Below, one piece after another: positions 35,201 through 42,597 of a DNA stretch of 64,000 nucleotides. The stretch lies in the NCBI RefSeq assembly GCF_014236655.1, contig NZ_JACMYG010000003.1, forward strand, positions 62,001-126,000, written 5' to 3'. Position 1 is the stretch's first letter. Each line of letters begins with the position of its first letter. The notes under the pieces are model-generated. The model did not search any database. It was not told where the DNA came from and was given only the letters and a program-made list of their open reading frames with translations. Source of the stretch: Pseudomonas kielensis. GTDB lineage: Bacteria > Pseudomonadota > Gammaproteobacteria > Pseudomonadales > Pseudomonadaceae. A program made the position numbers and the translations under genes.

Positions 35201-37391
35201 ACTGATCGCCCCACGGGCTATATTCGAAACGGCTGTGCAATGTCAGCGGTTGATCGGCGAGCCAGTCGAGACTGGTTTGCCGGACCAGGTTGCCCAGCGC
35301 GTCGTACTCTGCGGCAAAGGTCTGGCGGAACTGCGTCGCCTGTGTGCCATCTACGGCGTATTGCTGCTCTTCATAGACACTACGGCCGATGCCGTCCAGG
35401 CGGGTACGGGTGATCAGGCCCTTGGCGTCTTCGACCTCCTGGCTGGCTTGCTGCCCGTCCAGTGCTGTCAGGGTGTAGCGGTAATTGCGCGTGGCCCGGT
35501 ACTCGGCAACCTCCGGAGCGACAGTCTCGCGGATCACCCGATGCAAGGCGTCGTACTCGGTCAAGGTGTAGTTACCATTGAGGTCGTCCTTCAATACGGG
35601 CAGGCCATACAGCAGCGACTGCTGCTGGCGGATGACCTTGCGCGAATCATGACTGCCTTCAACGTGATCGAAGCCTACAAAGGTCTCGACGATTTCCAGC
35701 ACCTCTTCATTGGCCAGGGTGCTGTTGAAGCGGTTGTAGGCATAGCTGGTGGTGCTGGTCTTGCCGTTCAGGGTTTCGCTCTGGGTCAAGGGACGACCGT
35801 GCAGGAACGGGGTGTCCACGGCTTCGATGCAGGTACGCAACGTGTGCTTGAGGGGGATTTCGTCATTGCCCTGCAACTCCAGCACCAACTCGCTGTCGTT
35901 CACCAACCATTGCCCGAGTCCACTGCCCCGCAGCGGCTCCTGGGTGCGGTAGCGAAAGCGGGTGCGCAGGGTGGAGGCGAGTTTGCCATTGTGGGTCACG
36001 GGCGCGGGGATGACCGTGCTGTCCTTGCGGTTGCGGATAAAACCTTGCGGGTCGGCGGGGCAGCCGTCGCTGGCTTCCTTGGGGTAGTAGGTGTGTAGCG
36101 TGCGGATGCCGCTGGCTTCGATCTCTTCACGCAGGTTGCCGTTTTCATCAAATACCGTACTGCTCGATTCTTCGCGGTACTGGGTTGGATCGTTGTCCAT
36201 TTCCCAGGACGTCTTGAGGTGTTTGGGGGACTGAAATTGCGCCACTTGCCGGTCGAAGGGAACGTCTTGGGCATAGTAGGTGGTCACCTCCCGTTTCACA
36301 CAGTGATCCTGGGTGGTTTTCTCTTCGGTCATCGCGTGAAAGCGGCTATAGGTGCGCTCCACCTGGCGCACCACCTTGCCGCCCGCCATCAGGCTGGCGG
36401 TACTGCCGTAGCTGTACCCGTGGGGCGCGTTGTACAGCGAGTCCATACCCTCTTCGGTGCTGACCGTAATGCCAGCCCCAAGAAAATTTCTCGACGTGTA
36501 GCTGAAGATGACTTCCATGATCGGCTGGCCAAAACCGGGGTCGGTGCGATGGCGAGTAACCCGTGGCAGTTTGGGCAAGTTGACGCCGTCGGAGAAGGGG
36601 TGGCCATCGTCCTGATAATCAATGGTATCGACGCCGCCGAGTGGGCTGTTGACCTTGTGCAGGCAAAGTATGCCCCGGATCAGGTCATTACCGTAGTCGA
36701 AACGCCAGGAGGGTTTCTCCTCGCCCGGCAGGACAATCTTGGTCACCCAGCCTTTGCCGTTCAACTCCATTTCATAACGCGCCAACGGCTCGCCGTCGGC
36801 GCCACTGCCGGGTTTTATCAGGATGTCCACCGAGGAATCACTGCGATTGATCCGCACCAATTCGCCCTGGGCATCGCTGATCGATTGCAAGCGCTGTCCG
36901 CCGCGGAACACTGCGTAGGTCAGGTCGATACAGTGGCCAGTGGGGGCGTAGAGGCGAGTGGGCAAGGCCACCCGATTATCGCCACTGCCGCCCACGGTCA
37001 GGATTTCGATCAACCCTGAGCGATGCACCACGCGATAGGTGCCGTCCTGGTTGTTGTAGAAATGGAAGGTGTCGAGTTTCTTTTCCCGGATCGCCGGTTC
37101 GCTGCCGCTGCCGGTGACCTTGAAGGTTTCCCCGGTGCACAGGGCCAGAATGCTGTTGTGCGGGGTGAACTGGCTCAGATTGAGGTTCCAGCCAAGGCCA
37201 AAGCCGGAGTCGAGAATGTTCATCGGGTTGAAGCTCAGGGCCAATGGCACGGCGGGGCCGCACAGCCAGTTGCTCTTGAGTTCGGGGAAGCTGACGGACA
37301 GGGTGTATTGGCCGGTTCGGGGGTCTACACCGTTTTGCAGGAAGCTCATGAAGCCGAACGCTTGTGAGTGGACGGAACTGGACAGGGTCAT
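32286..37391 (-). CDS. RHS-repeat protein with variable C-terminal tip (RHS-A)
   Basis: 1701 residues. There is no signal peptide and no PAAR domain. The N-terminal ~400 residues (HSQAFGFMSFLQNGVDPRTG, then FDYGNDLIRGILCLHKVNSP) are shared with RHS-B. YD repeats (YEYNLHLTD, FEYDNLGQ, YAYDEFGR) run through the middle. The RHS core, ending RFHSPDSFSPFGTGGPNPYV and FRDPNGH, closes near residue 1418. After it comes a 280-residue tip: basic linker, long glycine-rich hydrophobic stretch (about 1443-1490), an alanine-rich helix, a Ser/Gly-rich linker and a terminal WTVKNQIGWYKGVLGRGKAL segment. RHS shells encapsulate and release a C-terminal toxin; this tip is not a family I know. The small secreted-protein gene 77 bases upstream is probably in the same operon. 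Confidence 0.88.
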   Translation of the reverse strand: MTLSSSVHSQAFGFMSFLQNGVDPRTGQYTLSVSFPELKSNWLCGPAVPLALSFNPMNILDSGFGLGWNLNLSQFTPHNSILALCTGETFKVTGSGSEPAIREKKLDTFHFYNNQDGTYRVVHRSGLIEILTVGGSGDNRVALPTRLYAPTGHCIDLTYAVFRGGQRLQSISDAQGELVRINRSDSSVDILIKPGSGADGEPLARYEMELNGKGWVTKIVLPGEEKPSWRFDYGNDLIRGILCLHKVNSPLGGVDTIDYQDDGHPFSDGVNLPKLPRVTRHRTDPGFGQPIMEVIFSYTSRNFLGAGITVSTEEGMDSLYNAPHGYSYGSTASLMAGGKVVRQVERTYSRFHAMTEEKTTQDHCVKREVTTYYAQDVPFDRQVAQFQSPKHLKTSWEMDNDPTQYREESSSTVFDENGNLREEIEASGIRTLHTYYPKEASDGCPADPQGFIRNRKDSTVIPAPVTHNGKLASTLRTRFRYRTQEPLRGSGLGQWLVNDSELVLELQGNDEIPLKHTLRTCIEAVDTPFLHGRPLTQSETLNGKTSTTSYAYNRFNSTLANEEVLEIVETFVGFDHVEGSHDSRKVIRQQQSLLYGLPVLKDDLNGNYTLTEYDALHRVIRETVAPEVAEYRATRNYRYTLTALDGQQASQEVEDAKGLITRTRLDGIGRSVYEEQQYAVDGTQATQFRQTFAAEYDALGNLVRQTSLDWLADQPLTLHSRFEYSPWGDQLRVIGPDGTASVSDLSPFGSDGPIERTWRESAGQPTQVNQLSESHFNRFGKLDRVTRFDAQPLNEHLQQAPGQGPVQQQVKALLARRALATVGSIEYAYNGYGNGLQQLERVDDMEFATGYEYDVWERMSRTTLPDDTLVSRTFAEHTSGDMPTSLSVKPANQELPEVHSGQQTFDGLLRQTSLTVGPRLERYEYAPGKMQVCRRITPSSKLIDYEYNLHLTDQPISIKTAEGEARFDYDHTTASLTNAANDQGFYQYAYTHHGDLHSETWTDSDNVEHETVQLSSLQGRPISRHHTSVLETVYAYDEFGRPESATQGSLRAEFEYDNLGQTRCITTHNLQSATTLKTVLSYDTLGREIERQMTLNGHPTRTISQVWQDDDQLKSRHLHIGARSLLKEEFAYDPRKRLIRHACSGEQLPRDAYGNPITSQTFRFDALDNIQLCLTIFANGRNDRAQFTYADDDSCQLKEVTHTYVEGGYKARQAFEYDADGHMLNDEQGQRLNYNSQGRLLSVKDADNEQTLSTYRYDGHNHLIGVREGLQEETLRNYEGYSLSHTRQGSVHTQYLFHGDLPLAEQQLHTHDRTLLLMTDASPSVIGECLQGTLHSIVYSAYGQRSAEEEVTTLLAFNGEVREAICGWYLLGRGYRVYNPALLRFHSPDSFSPFGTGGPNPYVYCQGNPIAFRDPNGHRAINNRRPIGPGYVDPIVEPKRPWWQKWLAVAGMVISLIVAVAFTPFTGGLSLGLVAGVLGILLSVGALGLAIWATLDENEDVMSIAMWAGLAGSFVTIGAGLVTRAMAHLATKAAAKAAASLAAGVKTAAVAGLVAVPAIAGTTYAIQSATASVRSAGAGSGVIGGSTRSIGVGSGSVGSSRSRASTGSGTSLNGPSLSDILDGNPHSAVNPIRSPSRTSSLSGSSDASGPIVEPVTPVRKNWTVKNQIGWYKGVLGRGKALNTADNRQQGWGPNYIDAFND

Positions 37392-37468
37392 GTTGATGAA
37401 CCTCTGAGGTCACAGGGGGCGGAAGCTGAAGAAGGGGCACGCTTGTGCCGGGACTGTTGAAGTGGCGG

Positions 37469-38011
37469 TCACGGGGTCGGTGGCGCTGCGGATGTCTTGA
37501 TTTGTACGCACGCAAGTTTATCGCGCACGACTGGATTGCCCGGTTTCAAAAAACGATCGATAAGTTGTAAGCCAGGGCCGACGATGTTTGGGGGGGTAAA
37601 ACTTTTTAGGTACTCCATCTCTATATAGTTCAAAGTGGTTGGGTTTTTTATAGTCTTAAATCTGAACCAGAATTCTCCTTCTTCGCCCGGTTGTGTGTTG
37701 CAGAGTTTGTTTGCTGAAAACAGTATTTCAGTAGCAGAAGGGATTCCGATAAGCCCGAACTCTCTGGCTTCTACGAGATGGCATGGTGGAGGTGGTGGAG
37801 GTGGAAGTGGTGGAGGTGTTATTACAACTGCGGATACCAAGTCGTAGGTTATTGTTTCCCCTGCTGCCGGAACGGGAATAAAGCACTCGAACTTGTCTTT
37901 GTCCATGAGCGCAATCGAGCCTACTGCTTGAGTGGCTGCCAGCGCAGGTTGTGCGTGGATTATTTGGCTGCTGAGCAGTAATCCACAAGTTATTGTTTTG
38001 ATGTGGTTCAT
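37469..38011 (-). CDS. Small secreted protein with polyproline stretch
   Basis: 180 residues. Signal peptide MNHIKTITCGLLLSSQIIHA, cleavage near ALA-AT. A proline run, PPPLPPPPPPP, near residue 70 separates two parts, and cysteines (ECF, PPCH, LCN, ACVQ) could form disulfides. It is AT-richer than its neighbours. I recognise no family. It precedes RHS-A on the same strand, with a candidate lux box and -10 hexamer upstream, so it is the likely first gene of a two-gene unit. Confidence 0.65.
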   Translation of the reverse strand: MNHIKTITCGLLLSSQIIHAQPALAATQAVGSIALMDKDKFECFIPVPAAGETITYDLVSAVVITPPPLPPPPPPPCHLVEAREFGLIGIPSATEILFSANKLCNTQPGEEGEFWFRFKTIKNPTTLNYIEMEYLKSFTPPNIVGPGLQLIDRFLKPGNPVVRDKLACVQIKTSAAPPTP

Positions 38012-38058
38012 CGGTGCAGCCCTCTTCCAGGCGTGTCATTGAGCGAATGTCTCACGGT

Positions 38059-38105
38059 AATTTATCAGTTGAATGGCCGTGGAAAACCTAGCAGTTCTAC
38101 CAGTG
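38059..38105 (-). promoter_or_regulatory. Candidate lux box C with -10 hexamer, firing left
   Basis: The plus strand reads ACCTAGCAGTTCTACCAGTG at 38086-38105. It matches the perfect lux box at 50625-50644 (in minus-strand reading) at ACCT, the central AGTTCT and CAG. Exactly 21 bases away on the side of the minus-strand genes lies TAAATT (38064 down to 38059, minus strand), a -10-like hexamer, placing the box near -43. It would drive the small secreted protein and RHS-A. The box is degenerate, so confidence is moderate. Confidence 0.5.
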
Positions 38106-38217
38106 GACACGGGTATCGGCTGAGTCTAGGGTCAAAGCAATAACTGCGGGCGTTAACTTCATGGGCTATCCGCGACTGAAAAAAGAACTAACGCTAGCAG
38201 TGATTTCCCGTTTGGCA

Positions 38218-38264
38218 ACCTGTTAGTTCTGCTAGTAGTTGAGCGGGCCGTGCAGGAGTAAAAG
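38218..38264 (+). promoter_or_regulatory. Candidate lux box B with -10 hexamer, firing right
   Basis: ACCTGTTAGTTCTGCTAGTA (38218-38237) is identical over its first 13 bases to the minus-strand reading of the perfect box at 50625-50644. TAAAAG (38259-38264) starts exactly 21 bases after it, a weak -10. Another GAACTAAC half-site lies at 38185-38192, facing it. The right half of the box is poor. This would drive the plus-strand unit beginning at 38338. The 326-base gap between the divergent units contains no gene. Confidence 0.6.
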
Positions 38265-38337
38265 TACGCCATCACGGCATCAGCGACTGCTCAGAAGTTG
38301 TTTCGTTATTGGTACGAGCCCCCATGGAGTTGAGTCA

Positions 38338-40134
38338 ATGGCACAGTCAAACCCGCTTCCAGACATACCGGACCTCAAGGACGACGATTGGGTCGACCTG
38401 GATGAATTGGGGGGGCAGGCGTTGCGCACGTACATCAAGTACCCCGGGATCACGGTCGATGAGGATGTGATCTGGCCCAGGTGGATAGGCTGCGGCGCGC
38501 TTGGTGAAACGGCTGACTACGTGACGTCCCGGATCGATGTCACCGTGTCGGGGGGCTACACCGCTGCACGGGGAATGCCGGTGGATATTTCCAACGCGCT
38601 GTTGAGGCAGCTCGATCAGGGCATTGCGTTGTTTTCCTACAGCAGTTCCAAAAACAGTGATCCGGATAACCGTGGCCCGGAGTCACTGCGAAGGCTCTGC
38701 CGTATCGGCCGGCCCTCCGTACGCCTGGAAACCTTGCCCGTGGCGCAGATCAAGGAGTCCCACGGGCTGGCCCTGGATCCCGATGCCGTTGGGGCTGTTG
38801 GCGCCAGCGCCGTGGTCCCCTCGTATGCTGCCATGAGCGTGGGTGACAAGGTCACTTTTACCTGGCAAGGATTCTTCGAGGGGTTCCCGGATACCCCCAT
38901 CAGCCGGACCCTGGAGCTCAAGGCTGAACATATTGGCTGGCCATTGACGTTCACCGTGCCGCAAGACCAGGTGCTGTTCAACGACAGCGCCGACATCGGC
39001 TACAGCATTCAATATGCCGATGGCACGGGCGAGCGCGGTGAGTCGGAGCGCCAGACTCTGCTGATCAGAAAGCCGGCAGTGGCCCGGTTACCCGCACCGC
39101 AGATCCTCAACCACAGCGATGGCCCGATCAATCCGGGATTGTTCCCCAACGGCCTGATCTTGCGCATCCAGCCTTCCTACGCCGACATCCAGCAGGGCGA
39201 CCGTGTGCTGGTCTATGGCAACGCCAATCGGGCCGATAGAAGCCTGCTCAGCGCATTGCGCGTCGATCGTTCAATACTCGACCGCGGCCTGATCGAGTCG
39301 CATATCCCACAGCAATGGCTGCTGGACAACAGCAATACTCGGGTCACGTTCACTTATCAGTACGCACGCGCTGGTAGTGCGCTGTCCAGCGAATCACTGG
39401 CGCTGGACATCAGCAAGCCGCTGGATCTGCCGGCCCCCATCGTCGAGGATGCCGTGGCTGACGGCGACCTGAGGGGCAGTCTGCCGGCTGATGTTTCAGG
39501 AGCCTATGTCAACGTGCCGGCGCAGGCTGAGATTGGCTCAGGCAAGGTGGAAATGCATTGGTTCGGCCATGCCGCAGGGGGGCGCCACATCGCGCCGAAC
39601 CCGGTCGGCGGCGCGGGCCGACGCTTTTTCATTCCGGCGACGGCGATTGCCGCCAACATGTCGGCCACCCAGCGTTTTCAGGTGTTCTATCGCGTGACCC
39701 CGCCGGGGCAGACCGCGAGCGAGGACTCCGTCGCGTTCAATCTGCGAATCGTGCCGTTGCCGGCATCTCGCTACCCGGACACCCAATGCACTCAGGCCCA
39801 GGGCACTTCGACCCTGTCATTGGCCAGGGTACCTGCGGCAGGCGCCGATCTGACCGTGGCGCAATGGCCGTTCATGGCCGCCGGGCAGTTGTTGAAAATC
39901 GTCGCCCGCGGGGTCAGGGCTTCCGGTGGCGGCTCAACGTCGATCACCGTGCGCAATGCGCTGCCGGTCACTCAGGCGGAGTTCAACAGTAAACGGGTGA
40001 CCGCCGTCCTGGCCCGCACTTTCCTTGCTTCTCTGCGGCTCAATGAAAACTTCACCCTGGAGGCCAGCGTCAGTTTCGATGGCGGTGAGACTTACTGGCC
40101 GTTCAAAGATGGCAATCTCAAACTATCTGCATGA
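38338..40134 (+). CDS. Ig-like repeat protein of unknown function
   Basis: 598 residues from the ATG at 38338, with GGAG about 12 bases upstream; no signal peptide or membrane segment. From about residue 150 on there are at least three tandem beta-sandwich-like units of ~110 residues with shared pattern: SYAAMSVGDKVTFTWQGFFE, SYADIQQGDRVLVYGNANRA and a third around YVNVPAQAEIGSGKVEMHWF, each ending in paired strands before a proline-rich linker (VARLPAPQI, LDLPAPIV). Such repeats occur in large Pseudomonas exoproteins. It is the first gene of the unit with the two TULIP-like genes and RHS-B. Function unknown. Confidence 0.75.
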   Translation: MAQSNPLPDIPDLKDDDWVDLDELGGQALRTYIKYPGITVDEDVIWPRWIGCGALGETADYVTSRIDVTVSGGYTAARGMPVDISNALLRQLDQGIALFSYSSSKNSDPDNRGPESLRRLCRIGRPSVRLETLPVAQIKESHGLALDPDAVGAVGASAVVPSYAAMSVGDKVTFTWQGFFEGFPDTPISRTLELKAEHIGWPLTFTVPQDQVLFNDSADIGYSIQYADGTGERGESERQTLLIRKPAVARLPAPQILNHSDGPINPGLFPNGLILRIQPSYADIQQGDRVLVYGNANRADRSLLSALRVDRSILDRGLIESHIPQQWLLDNSNTRVTFTYQYARAGSALSSESLALDISKPLDLPAPIVEDAVADGDLRGSLPADVSGAYVNVPAQAEIGSGKVEMHWFGHAAGGRHIAPNPVGGAGRRFFIPATAIAANMSATQRFQVFYRVTPPGQTASEDSVAFNLRIVPLPASRYPDTQCTQAQGTSTLSLARVPAAGADLTVAQWPFMAAGQLLKIVARGVRASGGGSTSITVRNALPVTQAEFNSKRVTAVLARTFLASLRLNENFTLEASVSFDGGETYWPFKDGNLKLSA

Positions 40135-40184
40135 ATCAGTGTTGGGCATGGGGCCTGGTCAAACCAATCGCAAGGATATCTATC

Positions 40185-42581
40185 ATGAGCAATAACTCTC
40201 TGGATGAAATGTATAAATGGCTGAATGTCGAGCCACGTACCCGTGGCTGGAACGCTATTCTGGCCTATGACCGGTCGAAGACCAATGCGGTGCTGTTGCA
40301 GGAATATATTAATCGGTTCAGCACGGGGAACTACCTACCGCCCATTACTGAGCTGCTCCAGGATAATCAGACGCCAACGTATCGAGAGTACATGGTCAAT
40401 TATGTAATGGATGCTCCACGCCTGTCGTTTACCAATTCAAACCTGGAAAACTCCAAGGCACGCATCCGGCAGAAAGTCATGGGGGGCACGCACATGGCTT
40501 TTGAACGGCCACTGGGCGCGTCGGCCTGGCGTACCACTAAAGTGGCGCTGTGGGGGCCGATAGATGGGCCGACCCTGGAATACGATATTGACCTCAAAGT
40601 CACTCAGGGAGGGGTAGACCGGCAGGGGACGGTATCGCTGAATATTGCCGAAGGGCTGAACTATCGGATGACGTACGCGCAAACCGAACACTTGGCGAAG
40701 TTTACCGGTGAACGCTTGAAGGCGCACTTCAATAAGTTGCCGGAGGCGCAAAAAAACTTTGTGTTGAATGAGATAACGATTGATCAGAACCAGCTATTGA
40801 AGCCCGTGCACTTTGTGGTCCGGACCCATAATAAGAAAGGCAGCGGGGCTACACTGGCGGCTAATGAAAACGAGGAAGAAGGCGCGGTACTGCTGTTTGT
40901 GACGATGGAAGGGCAAAGTGATGGTGCGCTGCCTGCCAGGAGCAGTGACTTGAAGTATCTGCTGCCGGATGGGGTTTCGGCCACTCTGTTGCTGGGGCAT
41001 CATTTTTTCTACGACAAAATAGTTGTTTCCGGAATGCGGCGACTGTTGAATCAGGATTCTTTTCAGTATGAATATGAAATGCAGGCGGGTGGCAAATCGA
41101 TTCTTGCTGCTTATGCGATACGCGGGGCTCGTACGGTTGAAAAGGCTAACAGGCTGGTGATTGATGATCACCAGTATCGCTGTAATGTCTTGAATTTTTT
41201 TGTCTCTGCTCCGGATGAGAAAAGTTACTTTAAGGGCTTTCAGGTCGTAGATTCAACCGTTAACTCTCTCAGGCATTTATTTGTTGATTGGTTGAAGGAG
41301 GGCGAGTTCATACAGGTTGTTGTGAACTCGCCGGGTCATGTAGGAACTATGCATATTCCTACACGCTTTCGATTTCATACGACGTTAACATTGGCGGTTG
41401 ATTCTGAAACGATGGATCTGGTGTTCAAATATTCTCAGGGTGCGCACAAGTTGGAGTTTTATCCTGACTTCTCCAATCAATCACTGCTGCCGCCCGCGCA
41501 TCTGTCAAGAGTAAGGGACGCGTTAGTTGAATGGGTTCGCGAGTACTTCAGGGATGCCGACAAAGATTATACGAGAGCCGTAGGTGACCTCAATGTGTTG
41601 ATGCTCAATAGCTTGTTGTTCCGTGGGCTAAATCGGGTTCAACCGCAAGACGTCAAATTTTTCCATGACCTGGCCATTTTCGGCCAGGTCGGCCCCACGC
41701 TGACCGCCTTCACCCTGAACAATCTGGAACCGGTTATCGGTCGCGGCGATACCTTCCAGTTCAGCACCATCCCGGCGATGAGCAATGTGACCTGGAAGGT
41801 CGAGAACATTCCCGGCAGTGATGGTCAGCCCGGCACCATCAACACCTTGGGTCGCTACACGGCGCCGAATGCCGGTCAGTTCGCGGGCGACTACACCCGG
41901 GTCCGGGTGACGGCCACGGCCGGTGGCAGCAGCAGTTCCGCGCTGGTCAGCGTGCTGCGCTACGACATCGTGATCAACCCGCTGGTGCAGGTTGTTGGTG
42001 TGGAGGAAGTAGCCGGTCGCGAGGTGTCGGCCGGGGCCTTGAACGGCGAAGCGCTGGTTTGGTCTGTCGCGGATCCGAGCACGGGGGCGAAGGTGCTGCC
42101 GAGCAGCAAGGAGGGGGGCGATCACACCTATTATCCCGGACCCCGGTCTGACGACAGTAAGCTGGTGTTCAGCGTGGATCAGATCGTCGTGACCAATCCC
42201 CGCACCAAGAAGACTGAACGGTCCGCCGTGCTGAAATTGCACCAACTGCCGAATATGACGGTCAGCATCGTGCCAGGATCGGGCGGGCCGGCGAATCAGG
42301 TCAGGCTACAGGCGAGCATTGGCGATTGGGTGGCTGATCCCGAGACGGAAGACATGAGTTGGGCGGTGATCGCAGGTTCAGGTCACGTGGACCCCAAGAC
42401 CGGTGTGTTCACGATCGACGCCATGGGGGCGCACAAGTTCGCCGTGATCACTGCGCACATTCCGGACGTTAGAGGGCGAGCCCCGGATGATGGATATATC
42501 ATCCTGCCCATCCCGCTTTACACCGTGCCAGAGGCGATCCGCATGTTAACTACGGATCAAATGGCACTCAGCGCCGACTAA
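40185..42581 (+). CDS. P47/OrfX-like TULIP domain protein with C-terminal Ig-like domains (paralogue 1)
   Basis: 798 residues from the ATG at 40185. The opening GWNAILAYDRSKTNAVLLQE corresponds to the GW..V.A.S...N motif that begins P47/OrfX TULIP (tubular lipid-binding) proteins of Clostridium. A second matching part is KPVHFVVRTHNKK ... EEGAVLLFVTMEG ... YLLPDGVSATLLLGHHFFYD. From about residue 505 (TLNNLEPVIGRGDTFQFSTI) the protein changes to Ig-like beta domains. The coding DNA is AT-rich up to about 41640 and GC-rich after it. The homology to P47 is from memory of motifs only. A paralogue follows 16 bases downstream. Confidence 0.62.
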   Translation: MSNNSLDEMYKWLNVEPRTRGWNAILAYDRSKTNAVLLQEYINRFSTGNYLPPITELLQDNQTPTYREYMVNYVMDAPRLSFTNSNLENSKARIRQKVMGGTHMAFERPLGASAWRTTKVALWGPIDGPTLEYDIDLKVTQGGVDRQGTVSLNIAEGLNYRMTYAQTEHLAKFTGERLKAHFNKLPEAQKNFVLNEITIDQNQLLKPVHFVVRTHNKKGSGATLAANENEEEGAVLLFVTMEGQSDGALPARSSDLKYLLPDGVSATLLLGHHFFYDKIVVSGMRRLLNQDSFQYEYEMQAGGKSILAAYAIRGARTVEKANRLVIDDHQYRCNVLNFFVSAPDEKSYFKGFQVVDSTVNSLRHLFVDWLKEGEFIQVVVNSPGHVGTMHIPTRFRFHTTLTLAVDSETMDLVFKYSQGAHKLEFYPDFSNQSLLPPAHLSRVRDALVEWVREYFRDADKDYTRAVGDLNVLMLNSLLFRGLNRVQPQDVKFFHDLAIFGQVGPTLTAFTLNNLEPVIGRGDTFQFSTIPAMSNVTWKVENIPGSDGQPGTINTLGRYTAPNAGQFAGDYTRVRVTATAGGSSSSALVSVLRYDIVINPLVQVVGVEEVAGREVSAGALNGEALVWSVADPSTGAKVLPSSKEGGDHTYYPGPRSDDSKLVFSVDQIVVTNPRTKKTERSAVLKLHQLPNMTVSIVPGSGGPANQVRLQASIGDWVADPETEDMSWAVIAGSGHVDPKTGVFTIDAMGAHKFAVITAHIPDVRGRAPDDGYIILPIPLYTVPEAIRMLTTDQMALSAD

Positions 42582-42597
42582 TTTTGGGAGCAGCATC

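Noticed and set aside
32286..37391. Type VI secretion RHS effector
   Set aside because: No PAAR or VgrG domain, no Hcp/VgrG genes and no adaptor gene in the window.
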